From assembly GCA_002422455.1 (NCBI GenBank), contig DIVK01000002.1:1-16227 (forward strand): a stretch of 16,227 nucleotides of DNA, written 5' to 3'. A program made the translations under genes and the position numbers. Below, piece after piece: positions 6,765-14,547 of the stretch. The notes below the pieces were generated by a model that ran no database searches, was not told the DNA's origin, and worked only from the letters and a program-made list of their open reading frames with translations. Each line of letters opens with the position of its first letter. Position 1 is the first letter of the stretch. The stretch is from Rhodoferax sp. UBA6134 (GTDB lineage: Bacteria; Pseudomonadota; Gammaproteobacteria; Burkholderiales; Burkholderiaceae_C).

Positions 6765-7673
6765 ATGGGCGTTCACACCACGATCGTATTTACCGATCTT
6801 TTCGGTAGCACCCATGCCTTTGAAACTTTGGGCAATGCCAGGGCGACGCAGGCAGTCATGCAGGTAACAACCTGGATTGCGGCACTGATTGAATCGCACG
6901 GCGGACGCGTGGTCAAAATGCTGGGCGATGGCGTGTTGTCCGTGTTTGATGACAACAAGTCGGCCATCAATGCCGTAGTGGAAATGCAGCGCACCCATCA
7001 ACAGCGTATGTCCCAGATGCCATCGGCCAGCCGCCTGCCCATCCGTATTGGCGTTGCCGGTGGCGATGTTGAAATAGTGGCCGGCGACTGCTACGGGGAT
7101 GCGGTCAACGTCGCAGCACGCTTGAGCGACCTGTCAGGCCCGAACCAGATATGGACCAATAGCATGGCGCTGGACGGCACCACCGAGGAAGACGACGTGC
7201 GCTACCGTACTCTGGGTTCCATCAATATTCGGGGGCGCGCTGAACCATGCACTGTGTATCAAATTGATTGGCAGGAAGACACCCCCACTGATTTTTTGAC
7301 CATGCTGACGGACCCCGGGCTCGATGCCACGCATGCCGATGCGTTGGGAGGGCAAATCGATCTGACCTGGCTGGATATCAAAAAAACCTTCAGGTCATTT
7401 GAATTGCCGATTCACATTGGACGGGTGCAGCAGGCTGAATTTACAGTCAACGATCCCCGCGTTTCCCGCACCCACGCCCGCGTCGAGTGGCGCAACGGTG
7501 GTGTGATGCTGGTTGATCTGAGTTCTTACGGCTGCTGGGTGCGTTTTTCGGGTGGCGGTTCGGATATTCTGCTCAGGCGGGAAGAATGTGTTTTGCACGG
7601 GCGTGGTGAAATCGCCCTCGGCTCGTCATTCTCCGATCTGAGCGCCCCGACTGTCGGATTTTTGGTGACCTGA
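6765..7673 (+). CDS. Class III adenylyl cyclase with C-terminal FHA domain
   Basis: Residues 1-170 form a class III nucleotidyl cyclase catalytic domain. The metal ligands Asp11 (FTDLFGST) and Asp55 (MLGDG), the adenine-selecting Lys51 and Asp108 (KMLGD and DCYGDAVN) and the transition-state pair Asn115/Arg119 (AVNVAAR) are all present, so active cAMP synthesis is predicted. Residues 216-264 form an FHA domain (HIGR, VSRTHARVEW, LVDLSSYG), which binds phosphothreonine peptides. There is no membrane segment, so the enzyme is soluble and probably controlled through a phosphorylated partner. The start chosen is the ATG at 6765, immediately before the cyclase core. The open frame extends to a TTG at 6708, but that TTG is part of a TTGACA promoter-like box. 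GGGA directly precedes the ATG, so the binding site is poor. Confidence 0.9.
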   Translation: MGVHTTIVFTDLFGSTHAFETLGNARATQAVMQVTTWIAALIESHGGRVVKMLGDGVLSVFDDNKSAINAVVEMQRTHQQRMSQMPSASRLPIRIGVAGGDVEIVAGDCYGDAVNVAARLSDLSGPNQIWTNSMALDGTTEEDDVRYRTLGSINIRGRAEPCTVYQIDWQEDTPTDFLTMLTDPGLDATHADALGGQIDLTWLDIKKTFRSFELPIHIGRVQQAEFTVNDPRVSRTHARVEWRNGGVMLVDLSSYGCWVRFSGGGSDILLRREECVLHGRGEIALGSSFSDLSAPTVGFLVT

Positions 7674-7742
7674 CGGTTCGCCGCGACGCACCCGTGCGAT
7701 GAAATCAAATCAATGTCATTTCAACTGAAAGAAGAAACACCC

Positions 7743-8870
7743 ATGTCCGGCCTGCTGCCCAACGTCGATCCTGACGGTCTGCTTGAATTTTCTGTGGTTT
7801 ATACCGACCGTGCGCTCAACCACATGTCCAAGAATTTCCAGGGCGTGATGAAGGACATTTCAGCCATTTTGAAAGAGGTGTACCACGCCAAATCGGTGGC
7901 GCTGGTGCCGGGCGGCGGCACCTTCGGCATGGAAGCCGTTGCGCGCCAGTTTGCGACCGACAAGAAAGTCATGGTCATTCGCAATGGTTGGTTCAGCTAC
8001 CGTTGGACGCAGATTTTTGACATGGGTCGCATCGCCGCTGAATCGACCGTGCTCAAAGCCCGCCGTACCGGTACAGCCAAACAATCGCCCTGGACACCAG
8101 CGCCCATTGCCGAGGTGGTGACGATGATCCGGGAAAAAAAGCCCGACCTCGTCTTCGCGCCGCACGTCGAAACCGCCAGCGGCATGATGCTGCCGGACGA
8201 CTACCTGCGCGCCGTGGCCGAAGCCGTGCATGCAGTGGGTGGCTTGTTTGTGCTGGATTGCATTGCTTCGGGCGCGGTGTGGGTGAACATGACAGATACT
8301 GGCGTGGACGTGTTGCTCAGCGCGCCGCAAAAAGGTTGGAGCAGCTCGCCCTGCTGTGCCATGGTCATGCTGAGTGAACGAGCCCGCCTCGCCATCGAGG
8401 CCACCAACAGCACCAGTTTCGCCTGCGACCTTAAAAAATGGCTGCACATTATGCAAGCCTATGAAAACGGCGGTCATGCCTACCACGCCACCATGCCGAC
8501 CGATGGCCTCGTGCGCCTGCGTGAGGTGATGAAGGAAATGCAAGCCTACGGGTTTGACCGGATACGCGCCGAACAGATTGATCTCGGCGCCCGGGTGCGT
8601 GCGTTGTTCGAGCGTCGCGGCATTCCCAGTGTGGCGGCAGAAGGTTTCAAGGCGCCGGGGGTGGTGGTCAGCTACACCGAGGACCCTGACATCCAGTCCG
8701 GCCGCAAGTTTCTCGCGGAAGGGCTGCAGACCGCAGCCGGTGTACCGTTGCAGTGCGACGAGTCGGATGATTTCATGACCTTTCGCGTTGGTTTGTTCGG
8801 CCTGGAAAAATGGCACAACGCGGACCGTACCGTTGCGCAGCTGACAACGGCACTGGACCGAATTTTGTAA
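7743..8870 (+). CDS. PLP-dependent class V aminotransferase (alanine/serine-glyoxylate type)
   Basis: The product is 375 residues, the normal length for the class V fold-type I aminotransferase group. The Schiff-base lysine is Lys197 in SAPQKGWSSSP, the pyridine-nitrogen Asp is Asp172 in FVLDCIASGA, GGGT (57-60) is the phosphate-binding turn and HVETASG (141-147) the ring-stacking region. The overall pattern fits small-donor enzymes such as alanine- or serine-glyoxylate aminotransferases, but the substrate cannot be read from sequence. The ATG at 7743 is preferred because AAAGAAG lies about 10 bases upstream. An in-frame ATG at 7713 would add a short polar tail. The gene is 69 bp downstream of the cyclase on the same strand, with no visible terminator between them. 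Confidence 0.88.
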   Translation: MSGLLPNVDPDGLLEFSVVYTDRALNHMSKNFQGVMKDISAILKEVYHAKSVALVPGGGTFGMEAVARQFATDKKVMVIRNGWFSYRWTQIFDMGRIAAESTVLKARRTGTAKQSPWTPAPIAEVVTMIREKKPDLVFAPHVETASGMMLPDDYLRAVAEAVHAVGGLFVLDCIASGAVWVNMTDTGVDVLLSAPQKGWSSSPCCAMVMLSERARLAIEATNSTSFACDLKKWLHIMQAYENGGHAYHATMPTDGLVRLREVMKEMQAYGFDRIRAEQIDLGARVRALFERRGIPSVAAEGFKAPGVVVSYTEDPDIQSGRKFLAEGLQTAAGVPLQCDESDDFMTFRVGLFGLEKWHNADRTVAQLTTALDRIL

Positions 8871-9125
8871 GGCTGAAAACCCTTGACGCCAGCAGGAGTT
8901 TCCGCCCCCTTGCAGCCGGCTTAGGGAGCATCGCGCGAAATCAATGTGTCCCAGGCGAAAAAGCTTCATCCATTGGGCCCCAACGCTGTGACACTTTAAG
9001 CTCTCAGAATTGGCAAGTAAATTTGTCATTTGGCGGATCCGACAAATTGATGACCTCGGCGGTGGCGGGGTGGGCCGACCTACGCGGTGCGGGTGATCGG
9101 ATAGACGAAACTCGGAGGATCATGA
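8871..9125. other. Intergenic region between aminotransferase and transporter pseudogene
   Basis: This 255-bp stretch has no convincing gene. It holds the inverted repeat at 9020-9048 (listed separately) and a strong GGAGG at 9114-9118, placed 7 bases before the transporter start. No good promoter pair and no U-tract terminator were seen. Confidence 0.5.
9020..9048. repeat. Inverted repeat, 8-bp arms
   Basis: AATTTGTC (9020-9027) and GACAAATT (9041-9048) are perfect reverse complements separated by 13 bp. No T-run follows on either strand, so an operator is more likely than a terminator. It lies about 77 bp before the start of the decayed transporter gene. Confidence 0.5.
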
Positions 9126-10467
9126 ATGACAACACAACTGCGTGAACGCTGGGGCTCGGGTTGGGGCTTTTTGCTGGCCACCCTCGGCTCCGCGGTGGGT
9201 CTCGGCAACGTCTGGCGGTTTTCCTATGTGGCGGGAGAAAACGGTGGTGGTGCGTTTCTGCTCGTTTACCTGGTGATGGTGTTTCTGGTCGGTGTGCCGC
9301 TGCTGTTGGGCGAGTTCGCGCTAGGCCGCAGTACGCAACGCGACAGCGCGGCTGCGTTCGAAGCGCTGGCTCCTGCTTCCCCCTGGCGGCATGTGGGCCT
9401 GCTGGAGGTGACGGTTGCCGGCCTCATCCTGGCCTACTACGCCGTGATCGCCGGCTGGGTGCTGAAGTACCTGTCGTTGCACCTCACGGGCAGCACATAG
9501 GAGTTCGCGGCGGTGGGCTTCGATAACGCGTTTCGCGGCTTCATTACGCACCCGCTTGAGCCAATCGCCTGGCAATTCGCGGTCATAGTGCTCACGGTGG
9601 CCGTCGTCGCTGGCGGGGTCGAACGCGGTATCGAAGCAGTCAGCAAGCTCTTGATGCCGGCCCTCGGCCTGCTGTTGCTGGCGCTCGCCATCCATAGCAT
9701 GACCCTGCCCGGTTTCGGGCAAGGCGTGGCCTTTTTGCTGCAGCCCGACTGGAGCGCGCTGACGCGACCCAAGGTCTATCTCGCGGCGCTCGGGCAGGCA
9801 TTCTTCTCGATTGGACTGGCGATGGGTGTGATGGTGACCTACGGCAGCTACGTGGTGCCACAGCGCCGACTGCCTCGTGCCGCCTACTATTGCCATCGGC
9901 GACACGTTATTCGCTATTGCCGCCGGTTTGGTGATTTTCCCTGCCGTCTTCAGCTTCGGCCTCGACCCGGCGCAGGGACCAGCCCTGGCGTTTGTCGTTC
10001 TGCCCGAAGTGTTTGCGCAAATGAAGGGTGGGGCGTGGGTCGGTGCCGCCTTTTTCGTCCTTCTGAGCATCGCCGCACTGATCTCGGCGGTGTCACTGCT
10101 AGAAGTGGAGGTGGCCTTTACCATGCACCGATGGGGCTGGTCACGTCGGCGCGCCAGCCTGGGGCTAGGTGGCCTCATTTTCTTGCTGGGCATCCCGGCC
10201 TCGCTCGGTTTCGGTCCTTGGGTCGGTTTCACCCTAGGCGGGCGCGGCATTCTGGATGCAATGGACTTTGTCGCAGCCAACATTCTGCTGCCCCTGAACG
10301 GCCTGCTAATCGCCGTGTTTCTGGGCTGGATCTGGCACCGCCGCGACGCGCTGGCCGCCTGCGATTTGCCCGTCAGCAGCCTGGGAATGTTCTGGCGCTT
10401 GAGCGTGCGCTACACGGTGCCGCTACTCGTGGCCGTGGTTTTGGTGCGCAGTGTGTTGGGGGGGTGA
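9126..10467 (+). pseudogene. Sodium-dependent NSS/SNF-family transporter, disrupted by amber codon and frameshift
   Basis: The three consecutive pieces together give about 445 residues, the full length of a bacterial Na+-coupled neurotransmitter/amino-acid symporter. The first piece carries the NSS hallmark at TM1-TM2 (GSAVGLGNVWRFSYVAGENG, then LGEFALGR). An in-frame TAG at 9498-9500 interrupts it, and the same frame continues with FDNAFRGF and PLEPIAWQ. A second lesion near 9878-9885 shifts the frame: LPRAA is followed in another frame by TIAIGDTLFAIAAGLVIFPAVF, consistent with one extra base. The remainder, with several hydrophobic helices, runs to a stop at 10467. GGAGG at 9114-9118 supports the 9126 start. 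Either lesion alone would inactivate the protein, unless they are sequencing errors. Confidence 0.87.
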
Positions 10468-10516
10468 AGTGCTGAGCCCCAGCGGTAACGCCTACGCATA
10501 GAGGTGTGATCTGGTT

Positions 10517-10549
10517 GACGCTGCGGCCTATGCCGAATCAGGCAGCGTC
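10517..10549 (-). terminator. Stem-loop at the 3' end of the DUF2934 gene
   Basis: GACGCTGC (10517-10524) pairs perfectly with GCAGCGTC (10542-10549), and a small GGC/GCC stem lies in the loop. The structure straddles the DUF2934 stop codon. No U-tract follows on the minus strand, so it could be a 3' stabilising hairpin or a bidirectional Rho-dependent end rather than an intrinsic terminator. Confidence 0.35.
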
Positions 10550-10770
10550 TGCTGGACCTGTGTCTCTGCCTTCAGCCAGTCATCAAGCTCATACCCATCA
10601 ACATGGCCACGCGCCTCATACAAGGCATAGGCAGTCTGGCGAACCGCTAGCTCACGCTCATCAGTCAGACCGGTCTGGATACGCCCGATGGCGCCATCGG
10701 GATCCGGCTGTGCGGGGGCGGTCGTGGTCGTTGTCCCGCTACGCGCGGTCCGGTCATGCTGCTGTTTCAT
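10528..10770 (-). CDS. Small DUF2934 family protein
   Basis: The product is 80 residues. The C-terminal part carries the DUF2934 signature: RQTAYALYEARGHVDGYELDDWLKAE, split here as AYALYEARG and ELDDWLKAE. The N-terminal half is a low-complexity Thr/Ala/Pro linker that is probably disordered. The ATG at 10770 is chosen because AGGAG lies about 8 bases upstream. The frame continues open to 10833, but that extension has no such site. DUF2934 proteins are short, soluble and of unknown function, common in proteobacteria. The gene is convergent with the transporter pseudogene and sits just downstream of the hyp operon on the same strand, separated by 167 bp, so it probably has its own promoter. 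Confidence 0.8.
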   Translation of the reverse strand: MKQQHDRTARSGTTTTTAPAQPDPDGAIGRIQTGLTDERELAVRQTAYALYEARGHVDGYELDDWLKAETQVQQTLPDSA

Positions 10771-10837
10771 CGCGAATCTCCTGAAAGTGGAAGGGAGCGG
10801 CGCAACGACGGTCTCACGACCGCACGAATGCATTGTA

Positions 10838-10857
10838 TGAACATACGCGTTTGTTCA
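10838..10857. promoter_or_regulatory. Near-perfect 20-bp palindrome upstream of the DUF2934 gene
   Basis: The arms TGAACA and TGTTCA flank a core containing ACGCGT. Eighteen of 20 positions are symmetric, and only one mirrored pair mismatches. A TACAAT that could serve as a -10 box (10837-10832, minus strand) adjoins it, so a dimeric repressor or activator site controlling the small gene is plausible. No matching -35 was found. Confidence 0.4.
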
Positions 10858-10937
10858 CGCATGGCCTTGCGCTAGATCAACTCATGCAGGAGTGGTTGGG
10901 TGGTGAACGCCGACACATCTCGAACGATTCCGGGGAT

Positions 10938-11999
10938 TCAACAGATTCTCGGCAGCGGCTCGCCGCTGAGCCAGTCCACCACCCGGCGCCCGCCGAAGGC
11001 CGTGGCCATCTGCACGAAGCGGTGCGGGTCGGCGTTGACCTGGCCGATGCGCGCTGCCGAATGCCCCAGCGGATGCGCGCGCATTGCCGCCAGCACCGCA
11101 TCGGCTGATTCGGGGGCCACGACCGCCACCAGCTTGCCCTCGTTGGCGATGTACAGCGGGTCCAGCCCGAGCAGCTCGCAGACGGCGGCCACTTGCGGGC
11201 GCACCGGTATCGCGGCTTCTTGCAGCAGCATGCCTACCGCGGACTGGCGCGCGATCTCGTTGAGCGTGGTGGCCAGGCCGCCGCGTGTCGGGTCGCGCAG
11301 CACGCGCACCGCTCCCTCGGGTGCGGCCGCCAGCATGGCGGCCACCAGGGTGTGCAGCGCGGCGCTGTCGGAGCGGATGGTGGTGTCGAAATCAAGCGAC
11401 TCGCGTTGCGACAGCACCGCCACGCCATGCTCGCCGATGCTGCCCGACAGCAGCAGCACATCGCCCGGCCGCGCCCTGGCGCCGCCGATGACGCGCTCCG
11501 GCGGCAGCGCGCCCAGCCCGGTGGTGCTGATGAACACGCCGTCGCCCTTGCCGCGCTCGACCACCTTGGTGTCGCCGGTGACGATGGCCACCCCCGCTTC
11601 GCGCGCCGCCGCCGCCATCGATTCGACAATGCGCTGGAGGTCCGCCAGCGGGAAGCCCTCTTCCAGAATGAAGCTGGCGCTCAGGTACAGCGGCGTGGCG
11701 CCCATCATCGCCACGTCGTTGACCGTGCCATGCACCGCCAGGCAGCCGATGTCGCCGCCGGGGAAGAACAGCGGCGAGATCACATGCGCGTCGGTGGCCA
11801 TGACCAGCCGGTGCCCGGGCGGCGGCGGTGGCAGCAGCGCGCCGTCGTTGCCCTGGCGCAGCGCTTCGTTGTCGAAAGCGCGCACGAACAGTTCCTCGAC
11901 CAGTTGCGCCGACACCCGGCCACCGGCGCCATGGTTCATGTCGACGCGGCCGTGCCGGAAGTCGAGCGGACGGAGGTAGTCTTTCTTCACACTGCTCAT
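10938..11999 (-). CDS. hypE: [NiFe]-hydrogenase maturation protein HypE
   Basis: HypE (353 residues) dehydrates the carbamoyl group placed on its C-terminal cysteine by HypF to a thiocyanate, using ATP, and passes CN to the HypC-HypD iron. The chain ends LPRIC, the canonical carrier tail, with Cys353 last. The N-terminal half has the PurM/AIR-synthase-like pattern (NHGAGG, TDAHVISP, GDIGCLAVHGTVNDVAMMGA) and the middle has VTGDTKVVERG. Length matches the family. The ATG overlaps the hypD stop (ATGA). The frame is open further upstream, but that region is hypD. No strong hairpin follows the stop. Confidence 0.97.
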   Translation of the reverse strand: MSSVKKDYLRPLDFRHGRVDMNHGAGGRVSAQLVEELFVRAFDNEALRQGNDGALLPPPPPGHRLVMATDAHVISPLFFPGGDIGCLAVHGTVNDVAMMGATPLYLSASFILEEGFPLADLQRIVESMAAAAREAGVAIVTGDTKVVERGKGDGVFISTTGLGALPPERVIGGARARPGDVLLLSGSIGEHGVAVLSQRESLDFDTTIRSDSAALHTLVAAMLAAAPEGAVRVLRDPTRGGLATTLNEIARQSAVGMLLQEAAIPVRPQVAAVCELLGLDPLYIANEGKLVAVVAPESADAVLAAMRAHPLGHSAARIGQVNADPHRFVQMATAFGGRRVVDWLSGEPLPRIC

Positions 12000-13135
12000 G
12001 CCGTCACCACCGCCATGTCGCGAAAGCGCCCGTAGGTGTAGTGCGCCGCGCACGCGCCCTCGCTTGAGACCATGCAGGACCCCATCGGGTGCTCGGGCGT
12101 GCAGACCGTGCCGAACAGCTTGCAGTCGGTCGGCCGCTTGACGCCGCGCAGGATGGCGCCGCACTCGCATTGCTTGTGGTCGGGCACGCTGCGATACGTC
12201 AGATCGAAGCGCTGCTCGGCATCGAACGCGGCGAATTCGGAGCGAATCTTCAGGGCGCTGGACGGCACCTCACCGAGCCCGCGCCACTCAAAACTGTCGC
12301 GCAGCTCGAACACCTGTGTCATCACGGCCTGCGCCGCGGCATTGCCCTGGCGCGTCACGGCCCGGGTGAATTCGTTCTCGACGCAGGCCCGGCCTTCGTT
12401 GACCTGGCGCACCAGCATCAAGATGGCCTGCATCACGTCCAGCGGTTCGAAACCGGCGATCACCACCGGCTTGCGGTAGGCGCGGGCAAACGGCTCGTAG
12501 GGTGCCGAGCCGATGATGATGCTCACGTGCGCCGGGCCGACAAAACCGTCGAGCACCAGTGCGGCGCCGGGCTGAACCTCGGCCGACGCCAGGACGTGGG
12601 TGATGGCACTGGGCGTGAGCACATGGCAGCACAGCACGCTGAAGTTCTTCAAGCCCTCGCGCGCGGCCTGCCGGATCAGCAGCGCCGTGGGCGGGGTGGT
12701 GGTCTCGAAGCCGATGGCGAGAAACACCACCTCGCACCCGGGCTGCCCGCGCGCCAGCGCCAGGGCGTCGGCCGGCGAATACACCATGCGGATGTCGGCG
12801 CCGCGGGCCTTGGCGCGCAGCAGCGACAAATCGCCCGAGGCCGGCACGCGCATCACGTCGCCATAGCTGCACAGCGTCACGCCCTGGTCCAGGGCCAGCC
12901 GGATCGCCATGTCGATGCGGCCGACCGGCAGCACGCACACCGGGCAGCCGGGGCCGTGGATCATGCGCAGGTTGTGCGGCAGCAGATCGGTGACGCCGTA
13001 ACGCGCCAGCGCATGGGTGTGGCCGCCGCAGAACTCCATGAAGCGGTAGCGCCGCGCCGGGTCCGCCTCGGCCCTCAGGCGTGCGGCGATGTTTTGCGCC
13101 AGCGCGCCATCGCGGAATTCATCGACGTAGTTCAT
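11996..13135 (-). CDS. hypD: [NiFe]-hydrogenase maturation iron-sulfur protein HypD
   Basis: HypD (379 residues) is the scaffold with HypC on which Fe(CN)2CO is assembled. The conserved motifs are intact: FCGGHTH with Cys36, GPGCPVC with Cys64 and Cys67, and GFETTTP. A C-terminal set of cysteines binds a [4Fe-4S] cluster (CECG, PTDCKLFG, VCTPEHPMGSC, SSEGAC). Length is normal. The gene overlaps both neighbours by 4 bp (ATGA with hypC upstream and with hypE downstream), indicating coupled translation. Nothing appears missing, so the protein should be functional. Confidence 0.97.
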   Translation of the reverse strand: MNYVDEFRDGALAQNIAARLRAEADPARRYRFMEFCGGHTHALARYGVTDLLPHNLRMIHGPGCPVCVLPVGRIDMAIRLALDQGVTLCSYGDVMRVPASGDLSLLRAKARGADIRMVYSPADALALARGQPGCEVVFLAIGFETTTPPTALLIRQAAREGLKNFSVLCCHVLTPSAITHVLASAEVQPGAALVLDGFVGPAHVSIIIGSAPYEPFARAYRKPVVIAGFEPLDVMQAILMLVRQVNEGRACVENEFTRAVTRQGNAAAQAVMTQVFELRDSFEWRGLGEVPSSALKIRSEFAAFDAEQRFDLTYRSVPDHKQCECGAILRGVKRPTDCKLFGTVCTPEHPMGSCMVSSEGACAAHYTYGRFRDMAVVTA

Positions 13136-13356
13136 GCCGGGCTGCGGGCCAGTTCGGCGAACAGGGCCAGCGTGGCCTGCGCCTCTTCGACATCGAGCCT
13201 GCCGATCGCATGGCCGACATGCACGATCACGTAGTCGCCGGGCTGCGCCTCCGGCACCAGGGCGATGGAAATCGTCTTGCGCACGCCGCCGAGTTCGACG
13301 ATGGCGCTGTCATTGCCAAGCAGTTCCGTGATGCGGGCGGGCAGGGCCAGGCACAT
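13132..13356 (-). CDS. hypC: [NiFe]-hydrogenase maturation chaperone HypC
   Basis: This 74-residue small chaperone carries the Fe ligand complex from HypD to the large-subunit precursor. It begins MCLALPARI, with the essential Cys2 exposed after Met removal, and contains GDYVIVHVGHAIGRLD, the conserved HypC core. GGAG lies upstream of the ATG, 2 bp after the hypF stop, and the stop overlaps the hypD start. Confidence 0.97.
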   Translation of the reverse strand: MCLALPARITELLGNDSAIVELGGVRKTISIALVPEAQPGDYVIVHVGHAIGRLDVEEAQATLALFAELARSPA

Positions 13357-13358
13357 GG

Positions 13359-14543
13359 TCAGGTCTCCGCTGCGAAGGCCGGGGTGGCTTCCCAGCGCGG
13401 CGCGGTGCCGCCCACGCGCACCGCGCAGGCGGCGATCCAGGCCTGGCCCAGCGCCAGGCCGGCGTCGCCGCAGCCCGCGCCGTGCGGCTCAAACACAGCG
13501 AGCCCGGCGCGCCGCAGCGCGGCGCCCAGGCGATCGGCCAGCACCTGGTTGACGAAGCAGCCGCCGCCCAGCACCACGCTGCGCGTGCCATGCGCGTGTG
13601 CCAGTTCGATCGCGTGGTGCGCCAAGCCCCCGGCCAGGGCCAGGTGGAACAGGGCCGCGCCCCGGGCCTGCGCCTGGGGGCCGCTGCCGGCCAGGGTGAA
13701 CAGCTCGGCCAATAGCGGACGCAAGTCGAGCGAGGTCCAGGGCAGCGTGAATTCGGGGTTGATCTGGAGCCATTCGCGCGCCCTCGCCTCCAGCATCATG
13801 GCCGCCTCGGCCTCGAAAGCCTGGCGCACGCTCAAACCCAGCGCGCCGGCGGCGGCGTCGAACCAGCGGCCCGCGCTGCTGCTGCGCGGGCACTGCAGGT
13901 CGCGTTGCAGCAGGGTATGCACCCCCCGGGCTGCCGTCACGCCCACGTGCGGGGCGAAGCGTGCCTCGATCTCGTCGCCGCGGCCCAGCGAGAACAGGAC
14001 AGCGGCGGCCAGGCGCCAGGGTTCGCGTGCCGCCGCGTCTGCGCCGGGCATGGGCAGCGGCACCAGGTGGTCCAGGCGTTGCCACTGCTGCGTCGCGGCA
14101 ACCCCGTTGACCCACAGCAGCTCGCCGCCCCAGGCGCTGCCGTCGTCGCCGAGACCCACGCCGTCGAGCGCCAGGCCGATCACCGGGCCTGCGACGGCGT
14201 GTTCGGCCAGCGCCACGCCGATATGGGCATGGTGGTGCTGCACGCCGATGGCCGGCACCTGCCACTGCTGGGCCAGCGCCAAGGCGACGCGGGTGCTGTG
14301 GAAGTCCGGGTGCAGGTCGTGCGCCACCGCCTGCAGCGGGCCCGACGCCCGCGCCAGCAGCAACTCGACCGAGTGCTCCAGCGCCACACAGCTTGCGGCC
14401 TCGCCCAGGTCGCCATGCACCGGGGACCAGTACACCTGGTCGCCATCGAGCAGGCAGGCGCGGTTCTTCAGGTAGGCGCCGCAGGCCAGCACGCGCGCCG
14501 GTGCCGGGCGCGGCAGGCGGGTGGTCGTGATGGCGGCACGCAT
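13359..14543 (-). CDS. hypF: Truncated HypF: Kae1-like carbamoyltransferase domain only
   Basis: Standard HypF is about 750 residues with acylphosphatase, zinc-finger, YrdC and Kae1-like domains. This one has 394 residues and starts exactly at the Kae1-like half (CGAYLKNRACLLDGD, PVHGDL). Seen are the metal-binding HHHAH at 103-107, the nucleotide-site DGVGLGDDG, SAWGGE and VVLGGGCFVNQVL. This domain transfers carbamoyl from carbamoyl-AMP to the HypE cysteine. The missing YrdC part normally makes that intermediate from carbamoyl phosphate. The ATG lies 4 bp after the hypB stop, with no leftover N-terminal sequence in between. This points to an established short form, as I recall for HypF1 of Cupriavidus (Ralstonia) necator in the same gene order. 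Activity would need another HypF or YrdC-like source. Confidence 0.92.
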   Translation of the reverse strand: MRAAITTTRLPRPAPARVLACGAYLKNRACLLDGDQVYWSPVHGDLGEAASCVALEHSVELLLARASGPLQAVAHDLHPDFHSTRVALALAQQWQVPAIGVQHHHAHIGVALAEHAVAGPVIGLALDGVGLGDDGSAWGGELLWVNGVAATQQWQRLDHLVPLPMPGADAAAREPWRLAAAVLFSLGRGDEIEARFAPHVGVTAARGVHTLLQRDLQCPRSSSAGRWFDAAAGALGLSVRQAFEAEAAMMLEARAREWLQINPEFTLPWTSLDLRPLLAELFTLAGSGPQAQARGAALFHLALAGGLAHHAIELAHAHGTRSVVLGGGCFVNQVLADRLGAALRRAGLAVFEPHGAGCGDAGLALGQAWIAACAVRVGGTAPRWEATPAFAAET

Positions 14544-14547
14544 ACGC

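Noticed and set aside
7860..9029. 389-codon minus-strand open frame opposite the aminotransferase
   Set aside because: It is His/Gly-rich without any domain pattern, and the opposite strand encodes an intact PLP enzyme.
13081..14475. 464-codon plus-strand open frame across hypC/hypF
   Set aside because: Antisense shadow in very GC-rich DNA. The minus strand carries clear HypC and HypF motifs.
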